Part shown: one piece after another, positions 38,807 to 46,423 of the stretch | Position numbering within the stretch: position 1 is the stretch's first letter | How the letters are laid out: each line of letters opens with the position of its first letter | NCBI GenBank assembly: GCA_001717545.1 | Contig: CP017039.1 | Span: forward strand, 2,542,001-2,606,000 | DNA from: Anaerolineaceae bacterium oral taxon 439 | Lineage (GTDB): Bacteria; Chloroflexota; Anaerolineae; Anaerolineales; Anaerolineaceae | Length of the DNA: 64,000 bases | Direction of reading: 5' to 3' | Notes under the pieces: generated by a model | The model's database searches: none | Seen by the model: the letters and a program-made list of their open reading frames with translations, nothing else | Told to the model about the DNA's origin: nothing | Program-made: the position numbers and the translations under genes

Positions 38807-40753
38807 ATGAATAAAACCGAAAATCAGCTGTCAGAAGCGACAGCGGAAAAACCGCGCCCGTTCGCGATCATCGAACGGCTCCTCATCGGGAAGCCGTTAG
38901 CGACCGAAGCGTTGGCGCATGAGACGATCGGGAAAGGCGTCGGCCTGGCCGTCTTCGCTTCCGACGCGTTATCGTCCATGGCGTATTCGACGCAGGAGAT
39001 GATGTTCGTGCTGGCGGCGGCGGGAACGGCGGGATTCAATTTCATCATGCCGCTGACACTGCTGACCGTCGCGCTGCTGGCGTTGCTGACAATTTCGTAT
39101 GAACAGACGATCCACGCCTATCCGAACGGAGGCGGCGCCTATATCGTTTCCCGCGATAACCTGGGCGACGTTCCGGCGATGATCGCCGCGGCCGCGCTGC
39201 TGACCGATTATATTCTGACCGTCGCGGTCTCGATCTCCTCCGGCGTCTCGCAAATTACTTCGATCTTTCCCGAATATTACGCGTACCGCGTCTGGATCGC
39301 CGTTGTCTTCGTCCTGATCGTCATGCTCATCAATTTACGCGGAGTCAAGGAAGCCGGAATCGTCTTCGCGATCCCGACGTATATCTTTTTAGGCGCGATT
39401 GCCCTGATGGTCCTGATCGGATTCTTCCGATTTTTTACCGGATCGCTGGGGACGGTCGTCGATCCGCCGCGGCTGGAAATCGACGGCGGGTTTCAGGCGG
39501 TCAGCCTTTTCCTGATCCTGAAGGCGTTCGCGACCGGAACGACCGCGCTGACCGGCGTTGAAGCGATTTCGAACGGGATCACCGCGTTTAAAGAACCGCG
39601 GACGAAAAACGCAGGCCAGACGCTGATGATGATGTCGACGATTTTAGGCGTGCTGCTGATCGCGGTTTCCTTCCTGAGTTTCCGCGCGCAGGCCGTTCCT
39701 TCCGAATTGGAAGGAAATATTTCGCAGCTCGCGCGCACGGTCTACGGCTCAAAAAACCTGCTCTACCTGATTACCGTCGGGGCCACGATGATTATTCTGG
39801 TCATGGCGGCGAATACGGCGTTCGCCGGGTTTCCGCGGTTGAGCGCGATCCTCGCGCAGGACGGATTCCTCCCGCGCCGGTTCGCCTGGAAAGGAACGCG
39901 CCTCGTCTTCACGTCCGGAATTATTTTCCTGTCGATCGTCGCGATCGCGCTGATCCTCTTCTTTCAGGCCAGCGTCAACCGCCTGATCCCGCTGTACGCG
40001 GTCGGCGTTTTCTTCTCGTTCACGCTTTCGCAGTTCGGCATGGCGAAGCGATGGCGAAAGAGCGGGCGGCTTTCCAGCGGCGAATCGATCGAGACGCATG
40101 GGAATCCGTTGACGTACGATCCAAAATGGGCGTTCAAAATGATCGCCAACGGTGTCGGCGCGGCCGCCTCCGCAGCGATCGCGCTCGTTTTCGCCATTAC
40201 AAAATTTACCTCGGGCGCATGGGTGATCCTGATCCTGACGCCGCTCCTCGTTGTCCTCTTCGCGCGGATCAAACGTCATTATGACTGGGTCGCGCGCAGC
40301 CTGTCCCTGAGCCATGGGGTATCGCGATCGGTCGAGATTAATAAGAATCATATGATCCTGCTCCTGAGCGGCGTGCATCAGTCTTCGCTGAAAGCGTATC
40401 ATTACGCGAAAACCTTAGCGCCGGAGCTGGAAGTCGTTCATGTCGAAATCGACCCGGAAAAAACCGAAAAAATGCGCCAAAGCTGGGAGAAATGGAGCGA
40501 CGGCGATCCGCTGATCGTGCTGCCCTCGCCGTATCGGCACTTGCTCACGCCGATCCTGAAATTTATCACCGACCGCGCCAACGCGTTAGCTCCCGACGAA
40601 GTCCTTACGGTTCTCGTCCCGCGTTTTATCAGCGACGCCGTCGGCGGCTCGCTTCTCCACGCGAATAACGCGGACGTGCTGCGAAAGGCGCTGATCGGGT
40701 TCCCGAAAATCGTCGTTACCGAAATTCCGTTTAACCTGAACGAAATTAAATAG
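38807..40753 (+). CDS. kimA: KimA-type potassium transporter (APC superfamily)
   Basis: A 648-residue membrane protein matching the KimA/YdaO K+/H+ symporter family along its length. Near residues 50-64 it has FASDALSSMAYSTQE, then YEQTIHAYPNGGGAYIVSRDNLG, TDYILTVAVSISSGVSQITS, and ALTGVEAISNGITAFKEP (the last two near 125-145 and 245-262). Twelve helices are followed by a cytoplasmic domain from about residue 505 (HMILLLSGVHQSSLKAYHYAK), which in Bacillus subtilis KimA binds c-di-AMP and shuts uptake. The start at 38807 is preceded by GGGGTAAAAAC and gives the family N-terminus; the frame is open to 38576, but that part is Lys/Arg-rich and unlike the family. It takes up potassium at low concentration. 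Confidence 0.88.
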   Translation: MNKTENQLSEATAEKPRPFAIIERLLIGKPLATEALAHETIGKGVGLAVFASDALSSMAYSTQEMMFVLAAAGTAGFNFIMPLTLLTVALLALLTISYEQTIHAYPNGGGAYIVSRDNLGDVPAMIAAAALLTDYILTVAVSISSGVSQITSIFPEYYAYRVWIAVVFVLIVMLINLRGVKEAGIVFAIPTYIFLGAIALMVLIGFFRFFTGSLGTVVDPPRLEIDGGFQAVSLFLILKAFATGTTALTGVEAISNGITAFKEPRTKNAGQTLMMMSTILGVLLIAVSFLSFRAQAVPSELEGNISQLARTVYGSKNLLYLITVGATMIILVMAANTAFAGFPRLSAILAQDGFLPRRFAWKGTRLVFTSGIIFLSIVAIALILFFQASVNRLIPLYAVGVFFSFTLSQFGMAKRWRKSGRLSSGESIETHGNPLTYDPKWAFKMIANGVGAAASAAIALVFAITKFTSGAWVILILTPLLVVLFARIKRHYDWVARSLSLSHGVSRSVEINKNHMILLLSGVHQSSLKAYHYAKTLAPELEVVHVEIDPEKTEKMRQSWEKWSDGDPLIVLPSPYRHLLTPILKFITDRANALAPDEVLTVLVPRFISDAVGGSLLHANNADVLRKALIGFPKIVVTEIPFNLNEIK

Positions 40754-40822
40754 CCGGTTTATCCAAGGAAAAATTGGCTGTCATATTCTTTCCGCCGGGA
40801 GGAATCTTTTATCGGAATAAAG

Positions 40823-40831
40823 TGATATAAA
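40823..40831 (+). promoter_or_regulatory. extended -10 promoter of the phenylalanine leader
   Basis: TGATATAAA (40823-40831) ends seven bases before the leader-peptide ATG at 40839, the same spacing as in the argGH leader. No good -35. Confidence 0.5.
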
Positions 40832-40838
40832 CGGAGAC

Positions 40839-40919
40839 ATGAACAAATCGATCGCATTCGCACATTTCTTTTTCTTTTTTGGCTTTGATCGCCGGCTGAA
40901 ACCTGTGCAGCGCGGATAG
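40839..40919 (+). CDS. phenylalanine-rich attenuator leader peptide
   Basis: A 26-residue reading frame with Phe at positions 7, 10-14 and 16 (core HFFFFFGF), 7 of 26 residues. GGAG lies four bases before its ATG. It is followed within 26 bases by an intrinsic terminator and then by two genes for TrpX-family binding proteins. Composition and layout match the pheL and pheST leader peptides of enteric bacteria. A ribosome stalled at codons 10-16 would disrupt the hairpin 40892-40915 and free the antiterminator arm 40902-40910; a ribosome at the stop (40917-40919) would cover it. This makes Phe-tRNA charging the likely signal. Confidence 0.85.
   Translation: MNKSIAFAHFFFFFGFDRRLKPVQRG
40892..40915 (+). 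promoter_or_regulatory. protector hairpin and antiterminator arm of the Phe leader
   Basis: GCTG (40895-40898) pairs with CAGC (40908-40911), extended by CCG (40892-40894) with CGG (40913-40915). In the alternative fold CCTGTGCAG (40902-40910) pairs over 9 bp with CTGCACGGG (40950-40958), one G-T pair, which takes up part of the terminator 5' arm and its loop. The two folds are mutually exclusive. Confidence 0.7.
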
Positions 40920-40944
40920 ATTTGCTCGTCCAACCGGATAAGCG

Positions 40945-40972
40945 ACCTCCTGCACGGGCAGGAGGTTTTTTT
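40945..40972 (+). terminator. attenuator terminator before the TrpX-family genes
   Basis: ACCTCCTGC (40945-40953), loop ACGG, GCAGGAGGT (40958-40966), then T7. It stands 38 bases before the first binding-protein ATG and shares the CCTCCTG/CAGGAGG core with the argG attenuator. Confidence 0.92.
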
Positions 40973-41010
40973 ATTCCGGGAACCGATTCCGTTCAATAGA
41001 GGAGAGAACC

Positions 41011-42000
41011 ATGTTAAAGAAGAGAATTTTATCTGTGTTGATTGTCGTTTTGACGCTTTCGCTGTCCGCCGGTCTCGCCAGCGCACGGGACGCTGAATCG
41101 CGCTTCAGCGTCGGCGTCCTGCAGCTCGTTGAACACGCGTCGTTGGACGCCGCCTACGAAGGCTTCGTCGCAGGATTGGCGGAAGCCGGATTTGTCGTGG
41201 ACGAAAACCTGACGATCGATTTTCAGAACGCCCAGGCCGACCAGTCGAACATGGTCACGATCAGCGAACGTTTCGTCAAGAATAAGGTCGACCTGATCCT
41301 CGCGATCGCGACCCCGGCCGCTCAGGCGGTCGCCGCCGCTACGACCGAAATCCCGATCGTTTTCACGGCCGTTACCGATCCGGTCGAAGCCCGTCTCGTC
41401 GAAACGCTCGAAGCGCCGGGAACGAATATCACGGGCGTCAGCGACGCTGGCCCGATCGATGAGCAAATCGAACTCATCGCCGCGCTCGTTCCCAAGGCTA
41501 AAACGATCGGGATTTTGTACAATTCATCGGAGGTCAATTCAGAAATCCAGGCCAAACAGGCGGAAGCGGCCGCCAGGCGGATCGGACTGGAAGTAAAGTT
41601 CGGGACGGTCGCCTCGGTCAACGATATCGAGCAGGTCTTAACGTCGATTTCGGACGACGTCGAAGCGATTTACCTGCCAACCGATAATACCTTCGCCTCG
41701 GCGATGGCGAATGTCGCCAAGGTCACAGAAGCGAAAAAGCTCCCGGTCATCGCCGGAGCGCAGAGCATGGTCGAAGAAGGCGGACTGGCCACGATCGGGC
41801 TCGATTACTATAAGCTGGGCTTGCAGACGGGCGCGATGGCGGCGAAGATCCTGAACGGTGAAAGCGAACCTGCGACGACGCCGGTTGAGACGCTTCAGGA
41901 TACCGATCTGATGATCAATTTTGATACCGCGAAAGCGATCGGCTATACTTTCCCGCCCGAAATTCTCGCGGAAGCCACGATCAGAATCGGGAAAGAATAG
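41011..42000 (+). CDS. ABC transporter substrate-binding protein, TrpX-like (PF04392), copy 1
   Basis: A 329-residue exported binding protein with a signal peptide (residues 1-25, ending ASA-R). The mature part matches the ABC_sub_bind (PF04392) family: VGVLQLVEHASLDAAYEGF, NAQADQSN, DLILAIATPAAQA, FTAVTDPVEA, GILYNSSEVNSE and YLPTDNT mark the two lobes. Streptococcal TrpX of this family binds an aromatic amino acid. With the Phe-rich leader upstream, phenylalanine or another aromatic amino acid is the likely ligand; this is inference. GAGGAG precedes the start. The paralogue follows, but no permease or ATPase gene is nearby. Confidence 0.88.
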   Translation: MLKKRILSVLIVVLTLSLSAGLASARDAESRFSVGVLQLVEHASLDAAYEGFVAGLAEAGFVVDENLTIDFQNAQADQSNMVTISERFVKNKVDLILAIATPAAQAVAAATTEIPIVFTAVTDPVEARLVETLEAPGTNITGVSDAGPIDEQIELIAALVPKAKTIGILYNSSEVNSEIQAKQAEAAARRIGLEVKFGTVASVNDIEQVLTSISDDVEAIYLPTDNTFASAMANVAKVTEAKKLPVIAGAQSMVEEGGLATIGLDYYKLGLQTGAMAAKILNGESEPATTPVETLQDTDLMINFDTAKAIGYTFPPEILAEATIRIGKE

Positions 42001-42107
42001 TTAAATAAAAGCGCCCGCGCGGATCGGATCGAAGATTCAGTCCTGACGCTTTAGCGCTTTGCACTGTAACGCTTTATGGTGGTAAAATAAGGGAAACGAA
42101 TCGTTAA

Positions 42108-42134
42108 GCGGGAACGCTTCGCGCGCCCGCATTT
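42108..42134 (+). terminator. hairpin between the two binding-protein genes
   Basis: GCGGG (42108-42112) and CCCGC (42126-42130) enclose a CGC-TTC-GCG mini-hairpin and are followed by ATTTTAC. It may partly end the first transcript. TAAAAT at 42083-42088 is a possible -10. Confidence 0.4.
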
Positions 42135-42163
42135 TACAAGTTCATCTTTTCAGGAGCTACGTT

Positions 42164-43135
42164 ATGAAAAAAGCTGTCTTTACCCTGATTCTCGCGCTCT
42201 GCCTCGCGATCCTGACCCCGTTCGCGTCGTTCGCCCAGACCGACGCTATCCAAATCGGCGTCCTTCAGCTCGTTGAACATCCGGCGCTGGACGCCGCATA
42301 CAAAGGATTCGTCGACGGGTTAGCCGAAGCCGGATTCGTCGACGGCGAAAATATCGAAATCGACTTCCGCAACGCGCAAGCCGACCAGTCGAATCTGATG
42401 ACGATGAGCGATCGTTTCGTTAAGAATAACGTCGACCTGATCCTCGCGATCGCGACGCCCGCGACGCAGTCCGTCGCCTCGGCGACCAGCACGATTCCGA
42501 TCCTGTTCACCGCTGTAACCGATCCGGTCGCAGCGCGCCTCGTCGAGAGCTGGGAAAAGCCGGGACTGAACGTGACCGGCGTCTCCGATATCGGCCCGAT
42601 CGAAGATCAGATTAACCTCTGCCGGCGACTCCTCCCGGAAGCGAAAACGATCGGGATCATCTATAACTCGTCCGAAGTCAATTCGGAGGTCCAGGCCAAA
42701 GAGGCCGAAAAGTACGCGAAAGAAGCGGGCTTCAAAGTCGAATTCGGGACCGTAACTTCGGTCAACGACATCGAGCAGGTCGCGACTTCGTTAGCCGCGA
42801 AATCGGATATCTTCTACGTCCCGACCGATAATACGATCGCCTCAGCGATTCCCAACCTCGTCCAGGTCGCACAGGAAAAAGGACTCCTGATCGTCGGCGG
42901 CGAAGAAGGCCAGGTTGAGTCCGGCGCCGCCGCCACGATCAGTATCAGCTACTATAAATTAGGCCTGCAAACGGCAGCGATGGCGGTCAGGATCCTGAAA
43001 GACGGAGCAACCCCGGCGGATCTTCCCGTCGAAAAGCTTGAAGATACCGACCTGATTATCAATCAGGCTTACGCCGATGAAATCGGCTACACGTATCCGA
43101 AGGAGATCCTCGACGCCGCGAATACGGTTTACTGA
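42164..43135 (+). CDS. ABC transporter substrate-binding protein, TrpX-like (PF04392), copy 2
   Basis: A 323-residue paralogue of the preceding protein, with signal peptide 1-24 (FASFA-Q) and the same blocks: GVLQLVEHPALDAAYKGF, NAQADQSN, FTAVTDPVAARLVE, GIIYNSSEVNSE, FYVPTDNT, YYKLGLQTAAMA. The two proteins are similar along their whole length, so they arose by tandem duplication and then diverged. AGGAG precedes the ATG. The gene ends overlapping the 3' end of the convergent ribonuclease Z gene by 7 bases. The ligands may differ slightly; both probably use the same permease encoded elsewhere. Confidence 0.88.
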   Translation: MKKAVFTLILALCLAILTPFASFAQTDAIQIGVLQLVEHPALDAAYKGFVDGLAEAGFVDGENIEIDFRNAQADQSNLMTMSDRFVKNNVDLILAIATPATQSVASATSTIPILFTAVTDPVAARLVESWEKPGLNVTGVSDIGPIEDQINLCRRLLPEAKTIGIIYNSSEVNSEVQAKEAEKYAKEAGFKVEFGTVTSVNDIEQVATSLAAKSDIFYVPTDNTIASAIPNLVQVAQEKGLLIVGGEEGQVESGAAATISISYYKLGLQTAAMAVRILKDGATPADLPVEKLEDTDLIINQAYADEIGYTYPKEILDAANTVY

Positions 43136-44109
43136 TTTGAAATCGCCGGGGAAGGCCGGTCCGATTCAGACGATCGGTCGCTGTCTTCCGCGCCTTTCGG
43201 AACTCGAAAAGTATCGAAATCACGCGCGACGACCGTATTCGGAAAAACCGCCGCCGCTTCCCGGAGGATATTGCGGTCGCGGTACCGGCGCGAAACATGC
43301 GTCAGGAAGAGCCGACCGACCCCGGCGTCCTTCGCCAGCTGCGCGCTCATGCGCGCGGTCAAATGCGAATAATGCTTCGCCATATCGGCGTCTTCTTCAA
43401 GGTAGGTCGCCTCGATAACGAGCGCGTCCGCGCCGCGAACAATATCGACGAGCCGACGCGGCTCGCCGCAGTCGCCAACGACGACCAGCCGCGTCCCAGG
43501 GATTTCGTCGCCTAAAACCTCCGTCCCGGAGATGACCCGTCCGTCCGGAAGCGTAACCGAGTTTCCCAGCGCCAATTCGCGCCGCCAGGGTCCCGGCGGG
43601 ATCGAAAGCGCTTCCGCCCGTTCGGGTAAAAACGGTCGCCGGCTCTTGCGCTCGAAAATATAGCCGAACGAATCCGTGCCGCGATGCACCACCGGGAAAC
43701 AGGACAGACAGAAATCCGCCGTTTCCAGGATCGGACGATCCGGGTCAACTTCATTGAATTGAATCATCGCCGGGACGCGCGTCCCGCGGCAGACGATTTT
43801 CGTCACCAGGTCATTAACCCGAGCCAGCGTCTCGCGTCCGCCATACAGATGAATCGCGTCCATCGATTCCCAGCGGATCATCGTCGAGAGCAGCCCCGCG
43901 ACGCCCAGAATATGATCCAGATGCCCATGTGTCAGTAAAATTCTATTCAGGTTCCGGAATCCCAACCCGGACATCAGGATCTGCCGCTGCGTCCCCTCGC
44001 CGCAATCCACTAAAAACCGATTCTCCGCATAGCGGATCATCAACGCCGGCAAGGACCGCTGAATCGAAGGCGCGGATGCCGATGTGCCTAAAAATGTCAG
44101 TTCAAACAA
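43129..44109 (-). CDS. rnz: ribonuclease Z
   Basis: A 326-residue metallo-beta-lactamase-fold endonuclease that trims the 3' ends of tRNA precursors. The zinc motif THGHLDH has His61, His63, Asp65 and His66; further ligands are in FPVVHRGTDSFGY near 142, VVGDCGE near 214 and the C-terminal LTHVSRRY near 276. FLGTSASAPS at the N-terminus is the family opening. The start is TTG at 44109, the only one that keeps this motif. The last ~20 residues (from GAEDSD) are an acidic/Ser tail. It overlaps the binding-protein gene tail to tail. Confidence 0.93.
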   Translation of the reverse strand: MFELTFLGTSASAPSIQRSLPALMIRYAENRFLVDCGEGTQRQILMSGLGFRNLNRILLTHGHLDHILGVAGLLSTMIRWESMDAIHLYGGRETLARVNDLVTKIVCRGTRVPAMIQFNEVDPDRPILETADFCLSCFPVVHRGTDSFGYIFERKSRRPFLPERAEALSIPPGPWRRELALGNSVTLPDGRVISGTEVLGDEIPGTRLVVVGDCGEPRRLVDIVRGADALVIEATYLEEDADMAKHYSHLTARMSAQLAKDAGVGRLFLTHVSRRYRDRNILREAAAVFPNTVVARDFDTFRVPKGAEDSDRSSESDRPSPAISNQ

Positions 44110-44219
44110 GCCGATTTTCTCTGCTTTCCGATATTTTTCTCAATAGCTCTCGCCGTTTATTGTACCAAAGACGGTATCCGGCGCCGCGGGCCCGGGCCGA
44201 TTCCCGATATATAAAACGC

Positions 44220-44323
44220 GGGGACTCCGCCTTGCGCGGAATCCCCAGATCATTTACAATTTAACCGGGCAACGGCTTCTCGGGTGACCCCCTCATCCGG
44301 AATGTCCGGATTGCCCATTTTTT
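44220..44323. other. structured intergenic region, possible small RNA or tail structure
   Basis: The 230-base gap between rnz and the toxin gene contains a hairpin GGGGACTCCGC (44220-44230) with GCGGAATCCCC (44236-44246), then GGGCAA (44267-44272) pairing with TTGCCC (44311-44316) around an inner hairpin ATCCGGA-ATG-TCCGGAT (44295-44311), ending in T6 (44318-44323). On the plus strand it reads like a ~100-nt RNA with terminator, with TATATA at 44208; on the minus strand the first hairpin (followed by GCGTTTTAT) would end the toxin-antitoxin transcript. Strand and role are unresolved. Confidence 0.4.
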
Positions 44324-44338
44324 ATTGACTGACGCACG

Positions 44339-44602
44339 TTACCGACCGCCGTAATGCGTCCCGCACTGCGCGATCTTAAGCGTATCGTCCGCGATCCAAA
44401 AAACAAGCCGGTTCTTCTCGTCGATCCGAACGCTCCAAAGCCCCGATAAGTCGCCTTTCAACAGTTCCGGCTTTCCGATTCCGTGCGTCCCGTTCCGCTC
44501 GATATCCAGAATGAGCTTATTAATCCGTTTCAGCGTCTTCCGATCCTGCGCCTGCCAATACAGATACTCCTCCCAAGATTCATCCGACCAGACTTTTTTC
44601 AT
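44339..44602 (-). CDS. yoeB: YoeB family toxin (type II toxin-antitoxin)
   Basis: An 87-residue ribosome-dependent mRNA endonuclease of the Txe/YoeB family. WSDESWEEYLYWQAQDRKTLKRIN opens as in YoeB (by outline), followed by KPELLKGDLSGLWSVRIDEKNRLVF and ending in THYGGR. The catalytic Glu, Arg and His of YoeB correspond to residues in GKPELLKG, KNRLVF and THY. Its ATG overlaps the antitoxin stop (ATGA), the usual coupled order with antitoxin first. When free it cleaves mRNA at the ribosome and stops growth. Confidence 0.93.
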   Translation of the reverse strand: MKKVWSDESWEEYLYWQAQDRKTLKRINKLILDIERNGTHGIGKPELLKGDLSGLWSVRIDEKNRLVFWIADDTLKIAQCGTHYGGR

Positions 44603-44856
44603 ATGACATCAACATCGATCAATTCATGCACGATGCCTCTGCCAGATTCTATCTGAGAAATTGATTTCTTTAATCTCGCCATGTTTTCCGGACTGTAAAA
44701 CGGATCGGCGGAGACCTCGAACGGGATCCGCATTTCGTTCCCAAGCTTCACTAAAAAGATATTGATCGCAGTCGTCATCGACATCCCAATCGCCGCACAC
44801 GCGTTCTCCGCGTTCCGTTTAACCGTTTCGTCCACCCGAATATTAATCTGCGCCAT
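44599..44856 (-). CDS. RelB/DinJ family antitoxin
   Basis: An 85-residue ribbon-helix-helix antitoxin. INIRVDETVKRNAENACAAIGMSMTTAINIF (residues 4-34, by outline) is the DNA-binding and dimer domain of RelB/DinJ proteins; the C-terminal part, rich in acidic residues, would wrap the toxin. YoeB is more often paired with a YefM/Phd antitoxin, so this is a mixed pair. The start at 44856 is set by AAAGGAG eight bases upstream; the open frame to 44937 adds residues unlike the family. Two TATAAT boxes on the minus strand (44889-44884 and 44899-44894) lie in the promoter, where the complex would repress. Confidence 0.9.
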   Translation of the reverse strand: MAQINIRVDETVKRNAENACAAIGMSMTTAINIFLVKLGNEMRIPFEVSADPFYSPENMARLKKSISQIESGRGIVHELIDVDVI

Positions 44857-44961
44857 CGCTGCGCTCCTTTCTACTACGCCAGAATTATAAAAAATTATAG
44901 CTTTTGTAAACAGAAACACTACAATATTTCTATACAATCGAATGAGGGCTCGCGCTGCCCG

Positions 44962-46326
44962 TCAATCCGCTCGGAACCGCAGGAAGCGCCGCCAGAAGCC
45001 CATTTTATAATACGCGCCGACGAAAACGCTGCAAAGCGTCCAGGCGATCACGATCGATAAAAAGACCATTCGATAATCCTGATGAATCCTGACCAGCGTA
45101 TACGCGGCCGACACGCGGATAACGACGTTGCAGGTAAAACTCGCCATCAGCGGCGCGACCGAATCGCCCATTCCGCGGACGGCGCCGCTCAACACGACGT
45201 AGGTATTGACGAGGACGTAACCGATCGACAGGACGCGCAGGATTTCCAGCCCGACCTGAATGACCTCCTGATCGCCGGTAAACATGTACATCAGATTATC
45301 GCCGAAGAAGAAAATCAGGAGCGCCAGAACCAGCGTCACGCCCTGACTCAGGATCAGCGTCATTTTAATCCCATGCTTCGCGCGGTCGAGCCGTTTCGCG
45401 CCGATATTCTGACCCACGAACGTCGTGATCGCGATCGCAAACGAGTTCATCGGCAGCATGACGAATTGATCCATGCGGGTGACGGCGGAATAAGCGGCGA
45501 TAACTGTCGAGCCGAACTGATTGATCAGGTTCTGCTGAAGGAGAAAGCCAACTGAGAAAATCGACGTCTGCAGCCCCGCCGGCATTCCGATTTCCAGGAT
45601 CCGCCGCCCCAGCGCCCAGTTCAGCCGATAACCGCGGAGCCGAATATCGTAATCCTTCTGCTTGACTGCGAGATGAATAAACGTTGTAACCGCGGCGATC
45701 AGCTGCGCGCTGACGGTCGCCCAGGCCGCGCCCTCGATCCCCATCTTCAACCCGAACACGAAAAGGATCAGCAGCCCGATATTTATAACGTTCGAAATAA
45801 TTAAATAGACGACAGGCGAAAACGAATCGCCGATTCCGCGGAAAATCCCCGAAAGAATATTGAACAGGAACATCGGCAGCAGGCCCATGAACATGATCCG
45901 CGTATACGTCGTCGCCATCGCCATAATGTTTTCCGGCGTCCCGGTCCAGATCAGCAGCGTTTTTGAAAATAAAGCGCCGACAATCGTCGCGAAGATCCCG
46001 CCGCTGACCGTCAGCACGAGCGATATCAGAATCGACTCGTTCAGCTTTTTCCGATCGCCGGCGCCGAAATTCTGCGACACGACGACGGTCGCGCCGGTCG
46101 AAATCCCCGTGAACAGCCCGATCAGCAGGTTATTAATCGGGTTATAGACGCCAATCGCCGCGAGCGCTTCGCTTCCGACGCGATTCCCCAGAATAATCGC
46201 GTTAACCGTGTTATACAGCTGCTGAAAGACATTGCCGACGATAAGCGGGAGACAGAAATTGAGAATATGCCGAAGCGGCGCGCCCTCGGCCATCGAATGA
46301 TCCGGTTTTTTAATCATCAGGTTCAT
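44962..46326 (-). CDS. MATE family efflux transporter (second copy type)
   Basis: A 454-residue, 12-helix MATE antiporter, distinct from the one next to argH. Opening PLRHILNFCLPLIVGNVFQQLYNTVNAIILG (residues 16-46, by outline) and the second-half EIGMPAGLQTSIFSVGFLLQQNLINQFG region are of the DinF-like branch. GGGAG lies before the ATG at 46326. It is separated from the toxin-antitoxin promoter by about 100 bases and is not obviously in an operon. Substrate unknown. Confidence 0.9.
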   Translation of the reverse strand: MNLMIKKPDHSMAEGAPLRHILNFCLPLIVGNVFQQLYNTVNAIILGNRVGSEALAAIGVYNPINNLLIGLFTGISTGATVVVSQNFGAGDRKKLNESILISLVLTVSGGIFATIVGALFSKTLLIWTGTPENIMAMATTYTRIMFMGLLPMFLFNILSGIFRGIGDSFSPVVYLIISNVINIGLLILFVFGLKMGIEGAAWATVSAQLIAAVTTFIHLAVKQKDYDIRLRGYRLNWALGRRILEIGMPAGLQTSIFSVGFLLQQNLINQFGSTVIAAYSAVTRMDQFVMLPMNSFAIAITTFVGQNIGAKRLDRAKHGIKMTLILSQGVTLVLALLIFFFGDNLMYMFTGDQEVIQVGLEILRVLSIGYVLVNTYVVLSGAVRGMGDSVAPLMASFTCNVVIRVSAAYTLVRIHQDYRMVFLSIVIAWTLCSVFVGAYYKMGFWRRFLRFRAD

Positions 46327-46423
46327 CGCAGGCTCCCAGCAGGTCTGTCCAGGCCGGATCCGTCTGAACGATTTTTACGCCGCGCTATTGCGCCGCGATC
46401 ATCGTCAGCACGGAATATCAAAA

